Of a stretch of 64,000 nt of DNA, positions 17,906 through 25,712 are shown one piece after another. A program made the position numbers and the translations under genes. The stretch is from NCBI RefSeq assembly GCF_000368025.1, contig NZ_KB849212.1, positions 1,128,056 through 1,192,055 on the forward strand. Reading direction: 5' to 3'. Below the pieces are notes generated by a model, which saw nothing but the letters and a program-made list of their open reading frames with translations, ran no database searches and was not told where the DNA came from. Positions within the stretch are counted from its first letter, which is position 1. Every line of letters begins with the position of its first letter. Source of the DNA: Acinetobacter parvus DSM 16617 = CIP 108168 (GTDB lineage Bacteria; Pseudomonadota; Gammaproteobacteria; Pseudomonadales; Moraxellaceae).

Positions 17906-18211
17906 TTACCAGCTTGCTTTAACAACGCCTGGTACATCACCCTGCATTACTGTATCGCGTAATTTGTTACGGCTTAAACCGAACTTACGGAAGTAACCAT
18001 GAGGACGACCAGTTAAACCACAGCGGTTACGAAGACGTACTGGAGATGCATTACGTGGTAATGCTTGTAACTTCATCATCGCTTCGAAACGTTCTTCGTC
18101 ACTTGCATTTACGTTTGCAATCGTTGCTTTTAATTCAGCACGTTTTGCAGCGTATTTAGCAACTGTCTTTTCGCGTTTCAATTCGCGATTAATCATACCT
18201 TTCTTAGCCAT
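17906..18211 (-). CDS. rpsN: 30S ribosomal protein S14
   Basis: 101 residues, the long zinc-independent form: the CxxC pairs of the short form are absent and the C-terminal RNRCGLTGRPHGYFRKFGLSR core is present. It lies between rplE and rpsH. Confidence 0.98.
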   Translation of the reverse strand: MAKKGMINRELKREKTVAKYAAKRAELKATIANVNASDEERFEAMMKLQALPRNASPVRLRNRCGLTGRPHGYFRKFGLSRNKLRDTVMQGDVPGVVKASW

Positions 18212-18220
18212 ATCGACCTC

Positions 18221-18757
18221 TTATTTGAACGGGAAGCCGAATGCACGCATAAGCGCACGGCCTTCGTCATCGCTACGAGCAGTGGTCGTAATCGTGATGT
18301 CTAAACCACGGATACGATCAATTTTGTCAAAATCGATTTCAGGGAAAACGATCTGCTCTTTTAAACCCATAGAGTAGTTACCACGACCATCAAATGATTT
18401 CGAAGAGAAACCACGGAAGTCACGGATACGAGGGATTGCGATCGAGATCAAACGATCCAGGAATTCGTACATTTGGTCGCCACGTAAAGTAACTTTACAA
18501 CCAATTGGCCAACCATCACGGATTTTGAAACCAGCGATTGATTTACGCGCAAGGGTCACAACTGGCTTTTGACCAGCAATGAGTTGCATATCAGCCACAG
18601 CACCTTCCAATAATTTCTTATCAGTTGCAGCTGCGCCTACACCCATGTTCAGGGTGATTTTAGTGATGCGAGGAATCTCCATCACATTCTTAATGCCAAG
18701 TTCTTCTTTTAACTTCGCTTTAAGTTCGTCATTGTAACGTGCTTTAAGTCTGGCCAT
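18221..18757 (-). CDS. rplE: 50S ribosomal protein L5
   Basis: 178 residues with the L5 segments IPRITKITLNMGVG, KSIAGFKIRDGWPIGCKVTLRG and RDFRGFSSKSFDGRGNYSMG. L5 binds 5S rRNA and contacts P-site tRNA. It follows rplX by 15 bases. Confidence 0.98.
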   Translation of the reverse strand: MARLKARYNDELKAKLKEELGIKNVMEIPRITKITLNMGVGAAATDKKLLEGAVADMQLIAGQKPVVTLARKSIAGFKIRDGWPIGCKVTLRGDQMYEFLDRLISIAIPRIRDFRGFSSKSFDGRGNYSMGLKEQIVFPEIDFDKIDRIRGLDITITTTARSDDEGRALMRAFGFPFK

Positions 18758-18772
18758 TGCCTTTTCAACCTA

Positions 18773-19090
18773 TTACTTCGCTGCCGCCACTGATTCACCA
18801 TTTGATTTATAAACACGAGTTTTCGTGCCATCAATCACTTGGTAACCAACACGGTCAGCCTTTTGGGTTGTAGCATTAAAAATTGCCACGTTTGAAATAT
18901 GAAGCGTCGCCTCTTGTGTTACGATGCCGCCTTCAGCGCCAGTAGCACGGTTTGGTTTTTGATGCTTCTTCACTAAGTTAAGGCCTTCAACCTTAACTCG
19001 GTCTTCAGAAACAGACAAAACAGTACCCTGTTTGCCTTTTTCTTTACCTGCGATCACAATTACTTGATCGCCTTTTTTAATCTTAGCCAT
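18773..19090 (-). CDS. rplX: 50S ribosomal protein L24
   Basis: 105 residues beginning MAKIKKGDQVIVIAGKEKGK, the KOW motif of L24, which starts 50S assembly on 23S rRNA. It is 9 bases after rplN. Confidence 0.98.
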   Translation of the reverse strand: MAKIKKGDQVIVIAGKEKGKQGTVLSVSEDRVKVEGLNLVKKHQKPNRATGAEGGIVTQEATLHISNVAIFNATTQKADRVGYQVIDGTKTRVYKSNGESVAAAK

Positions 19091-19099
19091 GATTGCCTC

Positions 19100-19468
19100 T
19101 TATAGAACTTCAGGAGCCAATGAAATGATTTTCATGAACTGTTCAGTACGAAGTTCACGAGTCACTGGTCCGAAGATACGAGTCGCAATCGGAGCTTTGT
19201 TGTTGTTCAAAATAACAGCAGCGTTATCGTCGAAACGAATCACTGAACCGTCTGGACGACGGATGCCAAATTTTGTACGAACAACTACAGCATTCATCAC
19301 GTCACCTTTTTTAACACGTGCGCGTGGAATTGCTTCTTTTACAGTAACTTTAATAATGTCGCCAACAGAAGCATAACGACGATGTGAACCACCTAGTACT
19401 TTGATACATTGTACGCGGCGTGCACCACTGTTGTCTGCTACGTCGAGCATACTTTCGGTTTGAATCAT
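19100..19468 (-). CDS. rplN: 50S ribosomal protein L14
   Basis: 122 residues beginning MIQTESMLDVADNSGA with the L14 signature GDIIKVTVKEAIPRARVKKGD. It corresponds to the first gene of the E. coli spc operon. Here it follows a 92-base gap from rpsQ that contains a long stem-loop ending about 20 bases before its start, so it may be separately controlled. Confidence 0.98.
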   Translation of the reverse strand: MIQTESMLDVADNSGARRVQCIKVLGGSHRRYASVGDIIKVTVKEAIPRARVKKGDVMNAVVVRTKFGIRRPDGSVIRFDDNAAVILNNNKAPIATRIFGPVTRELRTEQFMKIISLAPEVL

Positions 19469-19487
19469 TGCCCTACTCCAAAACCGA

Positions 19488-19545
19488 GCATCACCGGTCG
19501 CAATTTCGAAAGGCTCAAAGAGTACTCGAAATTGTCCGATGATGC
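19488..19545 (-). promoter_or_regulatory. Long stem-loop between rpsQ and rplN
   Basis: The transcript can fold into a 10-bp outer stem (19536-19545 with 19488-19497, one U-G pair), a small internal loop, a 9-bp inner stem (19526-19534 with 19501-19509) and a 16-base loop. It fills most of the only sizeable gap in the S10-spc half of the cluster, just before the rplN ribosome-binding site. The bases after it are not a clear T-run, so a processing site, pause or ribosomal-protein target is more likely than a terminator. Confidence 0.75.
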
Positions 19546-19560
19546 AACAAGAACGTCTAA

Positions 19561-19818
19561 TTACTCAGCAGCTGCTTCAACGACTTCCACTAAAGCCCAA
19601 GCTTTAGTTTTAGAAATTGGGCGGCTTTCTTTGATGGTCACCAAGTCGCCAGTTTTAGCAACATTGTTCTCATCATGAGCGTGTAGTTTAGTTGAACGGC
19701 GGATTGATTTGCCATACAACGGGTGTTGAACACGGCGTTCAATAAGCACAACAATAGACTTGTCCATTTTGTCGCTTACAACACGGCCTGTTAACGTGCG
19801 GACTGTTTTTTCACTCAT
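19561..19818 (-). CDS. rpsQ: 30S ribosomal protein S17
   Basis: 85 residues with the S17 core GRVVSDKMDKSIVVLIERR and the HDENNVAKTGDLVTIKESRP segment. It overlaps rpmC by 4 bases and is the last gene before the 92-base gap. Confidence 0.98.
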   Translation of the reverse strand: MSEKTVRTLTGRVVSDKMDKSIVVLIERRVQHPLYGKSIRRSTKLHAHDENNVAKTGDLVTIKESRPISKTKAWALVEVVEAAAE

Positions 19819-20012
19819 TGTCCGTTCCCCTGTTTTTCGGTAAGGAGTGTCTTAATACGAGCAATTGTTTTACGAGCAATTTGCACTTCGTGCGATTTGC
19901 CTAGTTGACCAGTTGCTTTCGCCATACGAAGACGGAATTGGTTAAGCTGTTGCTCATCAAGCAACGCTTTCAACTCTTCTACCGACTTTTCACGTAGATC
20001 TTTAGTTTTCAT
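19815..20012 (-). CDS. rpmC: 50S ribosomal protein L29
   Basis: 65 residues, two helices, beginning MKTKDLREKSVEELKALL; L29 lies near the tunnel exit where trigger factor and SRP dock. It overlaps rplP by one base and rpsQ by four. Confidence 0.98.
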   Translation of the reverse strand: MKTKDLREKSVEELKALLDEQQLNQFRLRMAKATGQLGKSHEVQIARKTIARIKTLLTEKQGNGQ

Positions 20013-20425
20013 TACATCACCGTCCGAGTCACGATAGTGGTTTTAAACGGGAGTTTAGCGGCAGCCAATTCAAAAGCTTCACGCGCCAACTCGTCGCTCA
20101 CACCTTCAATTTCGTACAGGATCTTACCTGGCTGAATCTGACACACCCAGTATTCCACGCTACCCTTACCTTTACCCATACGAACTTCTAATGGTTTTTC
20201 GGTAATTGGTTTGTCTGGGAATACGCGGATGAAGATTTTACCACCACGCTTAATACGACGGCTAATGGTACGACGGCAAGCTTCAATCTGACGCGCAGTC
20301 ATGCGACCACGTTCAGTTGCTTTAATTGCAATCGAACCAAATGATACTGTACTACCACGATGCGCTAGACCAGTGTTACGGCCTTTGTGCATTTTACGGA
20401 ATTTGGTACGTTTAGGTTGCAACAT
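20012..20425 (-). CDS. rplP: 50S ribosomal protein L16
   Basis: 137 residues beginning MLQPKRTKFRKMHKGRNTG with the later GRMTARQIEACRRTISR and KPLEVRMGKGKGSVEYWV segments. L16 helps position A-site tRNA. It lies 3 bases after rpsC. Confidence 0.98.
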   Translation of the reverse strand: MLQPKRTKFRKMHKGRNTGLAHRGSTVSFGSIAIKATERGRMTARQIEACRRTISRRIKRGGKIFIRVFPDKPITEKPLEVRMGKGKGSVEYWVCQIQPGKILYEIEGVSDELAREAFELAAAKLPFKTTIVTRTVM

Positions 20426-20428
20426 GGA

Positions 20429-21184
20429 TTATTCTCCCTTGTCAGCAGCACGGTCATTACGACGTCCACGACGTTGTTCCTGACCTTCACCACGACCACG
20501 ACCACGTTTAGCTGGACGTTCTTCAGCAGGAGCAGGGTTCATGACTTGTTTCATGCCACCCAGGATCTCACCACGGAAAATCCATACTTTAACGCCGATC
20601 GTACCGTAAGTTGTTTCTGCACGCATAGTTGCATAGTCGATGTCCGCACGAAGCGTATGCAAAGGTACACGACCTTCACGATACCATTCGGTACGAGCGA
20701 TCTCTGCACCACCTAAACGGCCAGAAACTTCAACTTTGATACCTTTTGCGCCAGCACGCATGGTGTTTTGAACCGCACGTTTCATAGCACGACGGAACAT
20801 TACACGTTTTTCCAATTGAGAAGCGATAGCTTCAGCAACTAGACGTGCGTCCAAGTCTGGGCGATCAATTTCATTGATGCTAACTTGAGCTGGAACACCC
20901 ATAATATTGGTGAGTTCGCGCTGTAATTTCTCAATATCTTCGCCTTTTTTACCGATCACGATACCAGGACGAGCAGTGCTAATTGTTACTTTAGCAGCGC
21001 CTGTAGGGCGTTCGATAAGAATATTGCTGATCATCGCGTTCTTAAGTTTTTTAGTTAAAAACTCACGAACCTGAAGATCTTTAAGCAAGTATTCAGCGTA
21101 TTGTTTCGGACTCGCATACCAGTTAGCGTTATGGCGTTTCACAACACCCAGGCGGATACCGATTGGATGAACCTTCTGACCCAT
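20429..21184 (-). CDS. rpsC: 30S ribosomal protein S3 with RG-rich C-terminal tail
   Basis: 251 residues, against 233 in E. coli. The KH domain (about 40-105) contains the IVIGKKGEDIEKLQ motif, and the C-terminal domain the GRLGGAEIARTEWYREGRVPLHTLRA signature that lines the mRNA entry channel. The last 30 residues form an Arg/Gly/Glu-rich tail (KRGRGRGEGQEQRRGRR), longer than in enterobacteria and probably disordered. Confidence 0.98.
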   Translation of the reverse strand: MGQKVHPIGIRLGVVKRHNANWYASPKQYAEYLLKDLQVREFLTKKLKNAMISNILIERPTGAAKVTISTARPGIVIGKKGEDIEKLQRELTNIMGVPAQVSINEIDRPDLDARLVAEAIASQLEKRVMFRRAMKRAVQNTMRAGAKGIKVEVSGRLGGAEIARTEWYREGRVPLHTLRADIDYATMRAETTYGTIGVKVWIFRGEILGGMKQVMNPAPAEERPAKRGRGRGEGQEQRRGRRNDRAADKGE

Positions 21185-21185
21185 A

Positions 21186-21518
21186 TCAAACCCCTACCTT
21201 AACGGTGATGTGACAAGTACGCTTAGTAATACGGTCTGCACGGCCTTTGGCACGTGGCAGGATACGTTTAAGGCTCATGCCTTCATCAACGTAGATCGTA
21301 GTTACTTTAAGGTCATCAACATCTAAGCTGTTGTTGTGTTCAGCATTGGCGATTGCAGACTCAAGTGCCTTTTTCACAAGCACAGCCGCTTTCTTGTTGC
21401 TGAAGTTTAAAATATCTAGCGCGCGCGCAACCGATTTACCACGGATCAAATCAGCAACTAAACGTGCTTTCTGTGCCGAGATAGCGGCACCGCGTAATTT
21501 TGCAGTTACTTCCATCAT
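21186..21518 (-). CDS. rplV: 50S ribosomal protein L22
   Basis: 110 residues including two adjacent Met codons; translation may begin at either, 21518 or 21515. The core AQKARLVADLIRGKSVARALDIL and the tunnel-lining hairpin MSLKRILPRAKGRADRI are typical of L22, a macrolide-resistance site. Confidence 0.98.
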   Translation of the reverse strand: MMEVTAKLRGAAISAQKARLVADLIRGKSVARALDILNFSNKKAAVLVKKALESAIANAEHNNSLDVDDLKVTTIYVDEGMSLKRILPRAKGRADRITKRTCHITVKVGV

Positions 21519-21526
21519 AGCACCTA

Positions 21527-21802
21527 TTAACGTTTAGACTTCTTATCAACACCGTGACCACGATAGGTACGAGTTGGCGCGAATTCACCTAGTTTATGAC
21601 CAACCATGTGTTCAGTGATAATCACTGGAACGTGGTTACGGCCATTGTGAACAGAAATTGTTAAACCAACAAAGTCTGGCAGGATCATTGAACGACGTGA
21701 CCAAGTTTTGATCGGCTTACGGTTGTTTGCAGCAATTGCCGCTTCAACTTTAGCGAACAGGTGCGCGTCGACGAATGGACCTTTTTTTAATGAACGAGGC
21801 AT
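21527..21802 (-). CDS. rpsS: 30S ribosomal protein S19
   Basis: 91 residues beginning MPRSLKKGPFVDAHL, ending with the FAPTRTYRGHGVDKKSKR tail of S19 in the 30S head. It sits between rplB and rplV. Confidence 0.98.
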   Translation of the reverse strand: MPRSLKKGPFVDAHLFAKVEAAIAANNRKPIKTWSRRSMILPDFVGLTISVHNGRNHVPVIITEHMVGHKLGEFAPTRTYRGHGVDKKSKR

Positions 21803-21815
21803 TAGTCAGATTCCT

Positions 21816-22640
21816 TTACTTGACGCGACGGTCGCGAATAATCATCTTAGTCGTACGCTTATTGGTACGTGTCTTGTACCCCTTCGCTTTTTGACCCCAT
21901 GGGCTTACAGGTTGAATACCCTTGCTACGCCCTTCACCACCACCGTGCGGGTGGTCAACTGGGTTCATTGCCATACCACGTACGGTAGGACGAACACCAC
22001 GCCAGCGTGAAGCACCAGCTTTACCCAATGAACGTAGGTTGCTTTCCTGGTTAGAAACTTCACCAATGACAGCGCGACATTCAACGTGGATTTTACGCAT
22101 TTCACCAGAACGTAAACGAACGATAGCGTAAGAACCATCACGACCCAACAATTGAACTGAAGTACCAGCAGAACGTGCTAACTGAGCACCTTTACCGATT
22201 TTAAGTTCAAGGTTGTGAAGTGTAGAACCGATTGGCATGTTGCGAAGTGGTAAGCAGTTACCTGGACGAATTGGAGCATCGTTACCAGATTGAACTTTAT
22301 CACCAGCACGTAAGCCTTTAGGTGCAATGATGTAACGACGTTCACCGTCAGCATATTTCAACAAAGCAATATGCGCTGTACGGTTAGGATCGTATTCGAT
22401 GCGCTCTACAGTCGCTGGAATACCATCTTTGTTACGTTTAAAGTCAACAATACGGTAGTTTTGTTTATGACCACCACCCACATGACGTGTAGTGATGTGA
22501 CCATTGTTATTACGACCACCAGTACGTTTTTTAGCTTCTACCAACGGTGCATAAGGCGCGCCTTTGTGAAGATGGTCATGAACCACTTTCTCTACAAAGC
22601 GACGTCCTGGAGACGTTGGCTTACATTTTTGAATTGGCAT
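21816..22640 (-). CDS. rplB: 50S ribosomal protein L2
   Basis: 274 residues with the OB-fold and SH3-like domains of L2 and the peptidyl-transferase-proximal GMAMNPVDHPHGGGEGRS loop that carries the conserved histidine. It follows rplW by 11 bases. Confidence 0.98.
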   Translation of the reverse strand: MPIQKCKPTSPGRRFVEKVVHDHLHKGAPYAPLVEAKKRTGGRNNNGHITTRHVGGGHKQNYRIVDFKRNKDGIPATVERIEYDPNRTAHIALLKYADGERRYIIAPKGLRAGDKVQSGNDAPIRPGNCLPLRNMPIGSTLHNLELKIGKGAQLARSAGTSVQLLGRDGSYAIVRLRSGEMRKIHVECRAVIGEVSNQESNLRSLGKAGASRWRGVRPTVRGMAMNPVDHPHGGGEGRSKGIQPVSPWGQKAKGYKTRTNKRTTKMIIRDRRVK

Positions 22641-22651
22641 AATTTTCGTCC

Positions 22652-22972
22652 TTATTCCGCTGCGTTGTCAGCGGTATCGCCCAAGTCAGCCATTTCAACA
22701 TCTTGGCCAGCTTTCAGGGTGACGTATGCTTTTTTAACATCAGAACGGCGTCCCAATGTCTTACCAAAGCGTTTTGCTTTACCCTTGGTGATTGTTGTGT
22801 TTACTTTAACAACTTCAACACCAAAGAGTTGTTCAACTGCTTTCTTGATTTCAAGCTTGTTTGCATTTAATGCAACCTTAAACACCTGAACACCAGCAGT
22901 ATCACCTAAAACTTGTGCTTTTTCTGAGAATACTGGTCCTTGTAGGACTTGATATAGACGTTCGTTGTTCAT
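22652..22972 (-). CDS. rplW: 50S ribosomal protein L23
   Basis: 106 residues beginning MNNERLYQVLQGPVFSEKA with LEIKKAVEQLFGVEVVKVNT, the L23 core at the tunnel exit that binds trigger factor and SRP. It overlaps the end of rplD by 4 bases. Confidence 0.98.
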   Translation of the reverse strand: MNNERLYQVLQGPVFSEKAQVLGDTAGVQVFKVALNANKLEIKKAVEQLFGVEVVKVNTTITKGKAKRFGKTLGRRSDVKKAYVTLKAGQDVEMADLGDTADNAAE

Positions 22973-23571
22973 CCGAGTTCTACCTCAATTTTCTTAGCAG
23001 CAGCTACAGACATGACAACTTTATCGAATGCGATCAAGCTAACAGGATCAATTGCAGTTGCATCTACCACATCAACGTGTGGAAGGTTGCGCGCTGCAAG
23101 ATATAAGTTCTCATCTACAGCATCTGTAACGATCAATGCACGAGTTGCATTCAAGTCGTTCAATTTAGCAAGCAAGTCTTTGGTTTTAGGAGCAGCAACA
23201 GCAAACTCTTCAACCAATACAAGACGATCCTGGCGAACAAGTTCAGCCAAAATACATTGCATTGCACCGCGATACATCTTACGGTTTACTTTTTGAGACC
23301 AATCCTGTGGGCGAGCAGCAAAAGTTTTACCACCACCAACCCAGATTGGGCTACGAATAGAACCCGCACGAGCGCGACCAGTACCTTTTTGACGAAATGG
23401 CTTTTTACCACCACCAGAAACATCTGCACGTGATTTGTGAGCACGAGTACCTTGACGGCCACCAGCTAGGTAAGCTGTAACAACCTGATGTACAAGAGCT
23501 TCGTTAAATTCACGACCAAAAGCAACTTCTGATAATTCAACCGCAGCGCCAGAAACAGTTTTTAAATTCAT
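22969..23571 (-). CDS. rplD: 50S ribosomal protein L4
   Basis: 200 residues with the extended tunnel loop (RADVSGGGKKPFRQKGTGRARAG region) of L4. In E. coli L4 represses the S10 operon by attenuation and translational control in the rpsJ leader; the leader here is long and hairpin-rich, but the E. coli target was not recognised. Confidence 0.98.
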   Translation of the reverse strand: MNLKTVSGAAVELSEVAFGREFNEALVHQVVTAYLAGGRQGTRAHKSRADVSGGGKKPFRQKGTGRARAGSIRSPIWVGGGKTFAARPQDWSQKVNRKMYRGAMQCILAELVRQDRLVLVEEFAVAAPKTKDLLAKLNDLNATRALIVTDAVDENLYLAARNLPHVDVVDATAIDPVSLIAFDKVVMSVAAAKKIEVELG

Positions 23572-23582
23572 TCTATTTCACC

Positions 23583-24221
23583 TTACGCTTTGATGGTAGG
23601 ACGTACAATCACGTCACCATTCGTTGCACCAGGAACAGCACCTTTAACAACTAAAACAGAACGTTCAGCGTCAATAGATACAATTTCAAGACCTTGAACT
23701 GTTACGCGTTCATCACCTAGGTGACCAGCCATTTTCTTGCCTTTGAACACGCGACCAGGAGTCTGGTTTTGACCTGTAGAACCTAATACACGGTGAGATA
23801 CAGAGTTACCATGTGTAGCGTCTTGCGTACGGAAGTTCCAACGCTTAACACCACCCTGGAAGCCTTTACCTTTAGACTGACCAGTTACGTCAACAATTTG
23901 ACCCACTGTAAACAAGTCAACACCGATAGAACCACCAACTTCACGGCCTTCAAGCTCAGCTTCAGTAACACGAAACTCTTTAACCAGACGACCAGCAGCA
24001 ACACCCGCTTTCGCGAAGTGGCCTTTCTGAGCGTTCGTTACGCGCGATTCGCGACGTTCACCAGTAGTTACTTGAATTGCTTGATAACCATCAGTTTCAA
24101 GTGTTTTGATTTGCGTAATGCGGTTTGGATCGACTTCGATCACTGTTACTGGAACAGAAACACCTGCTTCAGTAAAGATGCGAGTCATACCACATTTGCG
24201 ACCGACTAAACCAATAGCCAT
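23583..24221 (-). CDS. rplC: 50S ribosomal protein L3
   Basis: 212 residues. The start MAIGLVGRKCG at 24221 is preferred over an ATG six bases upstream because the GAGG site is 9 bases from it and too close to the other. The loop GVKRWNFRTQDATHGNSVSHR carries the Gln that is methylated by PrmB in many bacteria. Second gene of the cluster. Confidence 0.97.
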   Translation of the reverse strand: MAIGLVGRKCGMTRIFTEAGVSVPVTVIEVDPNRITQIKTLETDGYQAIQVTTGERRESRVTNAQKGHFAKAGVAAGRLVKEFRVTEAELEGREVGGSIGVDLFTVGQIVDVTGQSKGKGFQGGVKRWNFRTQDATHGNSVSHRVLGSTGQNQTPGRVFKGKKMAGHLGDERVTVQGLEIVSIDAERSVLVVKGAVPGATNGDVIVRPTIKA

Positions 24222-24278
24222 GTGCATAAACCTCTAAAAAAGCGGCCTAATTAACTTAGAGTTAATTAACCGAAAGCC

Positions 24279-24590
24279 TTAACCCAAAGCGATCTGAACA
24301 TCAACACCAGCAGCAAGATCCAACTTCATCAATGCATCAACAGTTTTATCTGTTGGTTGAACGATATCGATCAAGCGTTTATAAGTGCGGATTTCATACT
24401 GATCACGAGCGTCTTTGTTGACGTGTGGTGAAGTAAGAACGTTGAAGCGTTCGATGCGAGTAGGCATCGGGATTGGACCACACACCTGTGCGCCAGTACG
24501 CTTAGCGGTTTCTACGATCTCTTGAGCAGATTGATCAATCAGGCGATGATCAAAAGACTTCAAACGGATACGAATTCTCTGGTTAGACAT
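24279..24590 (-). CDS. rpsJ: 30S ribosomal protein S10
   Basis: 103 residues beginning MSNQRIRIRLKSFDHRLID with the TGAQVCGPIPMPTRIERF loop; S10 doubles as transcription factor NusE. The start at 24590 gives the family length; an in-frame ATG at 24626 would add 12 foreign residues. It is the first gene of the 28-gene cluster, behind a leader of about 158 bases. Confidence 0.97.
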   Translation of the reverse strand: MSNQRIRIRLKSFDHRLIDQSAQEIVETAKRTGAQVCGPIPMPTRIERFNVLTSPHVNKDARDQYEIRTYKRLIDIVQPTDKTVDALMKLDLAAGVDVQIALG

Positions 24591-24748
24591 ACCAGTAAAC
24601 TCCAAGCCAAATATATAAAGAATCACCCATGACGCACCTCACCTTTCGGCAAGTGTCAAGGGCAGTGAAATTCACTAAGGTCGTGATCGATGCCACGACT
24701 GTAATGCGTTGACTACTTTCTTCGTAGAAAACGCCCTCCATTTGAGGG
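24591..24748 (-). promoter_or_regulatory. Hairpin-rich 5' leader of the S10 operon
   Basis: Between the predicted transcription start and rpsJ the transcript can form several hairpins: CTTGCC-GAAA-GGTGAG with a GNRA tetraloop (24638-24653), AGTGA/TCACT (24664-24676), a GTCGTG/CACGAC stem (24680-24699), CTAC/GTAG (24713-24727) and CCCTC/GAGGG at the 5' end (24734-24748). Length and structure suggest autogenous control as in E. coli (by L4), but the ligand is not proven. Confidence 0.55.
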
Positions 24749-24754
24749 TCGCCC

Positions 24755-24783
24755 ATTATAGCGACTGTTTAAGTCTTATGCAA
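24755..24783 (-). promoter_or_regulatory. Strong sigma-70 promoter of the S10 operon
   Basis: On the minus strand a TTGCAT -35 box (24778-24783), a 17-base spacer and a perfect TATAAT -10 box (24755-24760) precede rpsJ. The -35 lies only 34 bases past the stop codon of the upstream amidotransferase gene, with no terminator between, so read-through may add to expression. Confidence 0.85.
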
Positions 24784-24816
24784 TTCTTCTTTTCTTTTTT
24801 TGGTTTTAAAGCCCGC

Positions 24817-25545
24817 CTATGCGCTCACCACATAGTCAATCGCCTGATTCAGCAGGGTATTGCCCTGTTCAAATTTGCTTTGATTGGATTTTTTCAACTC
24901 TGCAATGGATTGCACATACTCCCCCTTAAATACTGCCATATCCTCCTCATTTTCAATCAATAGCTGTAATGCATGTGGTGTCATTTCTGGGTGGAACTGG
25001 AAACCCAGAACATTCCGTCCTATTTGATAAAGCTGGTTACGACACACCCTGTTTTCCGCTAGACGCACACCACCTTTAGGAATTTCAAAGGTTTCACTAT
25101 GCCATTGCATAATGTTAATCTTCTCGGGAATTTGGAAGCAATCTTCTGGAACGGAAGATGCCCTCCCTACATCCATCCAGCCCAGTTCCTGCTGAGGATT
25201 ACGACTCACCGCCGCGCCCAGTGCATTGGCAATGAGCTGCCCACCCAGACACAACCCTATCGCAGGCTTGCCTGCGGCCAGATAGCGACGCAGCCAGCGT
25301 TTCTCCAGCCTGAGCCACGGATAGTTTGCCTCGTCGTTGACACTCATGGTTCCACCCATAATGATCAACAGGTCAACCTCATCCACACGGGGCAATGCCT
25401 CCAACTCAAGGGGTAAATCGACGGGCAAAGCAAAGAATTCTGTAGCGGTAATTTTTGCTTTATGTGCTTTCAGGAAGCTATAGCAACTTCCAAAACCCTC
25501 ACCTGCAATGTGCTGAAAATAATGCACTCTTAAATGCGACTTCAT
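24817..25545 (-). CDS. Class I glutamine amidotransferase-like protein
   Basis: 242 residues with the type 1 amidotransferase triad: nucleophile Cys99 in GLCLGGQLIA, and His185 and Glu187 in FQFHPEMT; the oxyanion region is IIMGGTMSVND. It is a stand-alone domain like the GMP-synthase-related amidotransferases that hydrolyse gamma-glutamyl bonds or glutamine; no synthetase partner is adjacent. It lies divergent from metC and just upstream of the S10 promoter. The natural substrate is unknown. Confidence 0.85.
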   Translation of the reverse strand: MKSHLRVHYFQHIAGEGFGSCYSFLKAHKAKITATEFFALPVDLPLELEALPRVDEVDLLIIMGGTMSVNDEANYPWLRLEKRWLRRYLAAGKPAIGLCLGGQLIANALGAAVSRNPQQELGWMDVGRASSVPEDCFQIPEKINIMQWHSETFEIPKGGVRLAENRVCRNQLYQIGRNVLGFQFHPEMTPHALQLLIENEEDMAVFKGEYVQSIAELKKSNQSKFEQGNTLLNQAIDYVVSA

Positions 25546-25567
25546 GCGCCAAAACCTGTTATCGTTA

Positions 25568-25590
25568 GAATGATAATTAGTCTTAGCAAA
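25568..25590. promoter_or_regulatory. Possible Fur-box-like site
   Basis: The AATGATAATTAG stretch in the amidotransferase-metC divergent region matches about 13 of 19 positions of the Fur consensus. The match is partial and neither gene is an obvious iron gene. Confidence 0.25.
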
Positions 25591-25712
25591 AATAAAGCCA
25601 GTTTTGTGCTAACTCCCCACTCTGTACCGATTCTGTACAAAATATGCAAACCACTGGCAGGATTGTGTATTTTCTCTTAACCTAAACCATTATATTGCCT
25701 AGATTTTGCCCC

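Noticed and set aside
18745..18790. S8 repressor target at the rplX-rplE junction, as in E. coli
   Set aside because: The gap is only 15 bases and no matching stem with the S8-type internal loop was seen.
25560..25600. Confident Fur box before metC or the amidotransferase gene
   Set aside because: Only about 13 of 19 positions match and neither gene is a known iron-regulated type; kept as a low-confidence site only.
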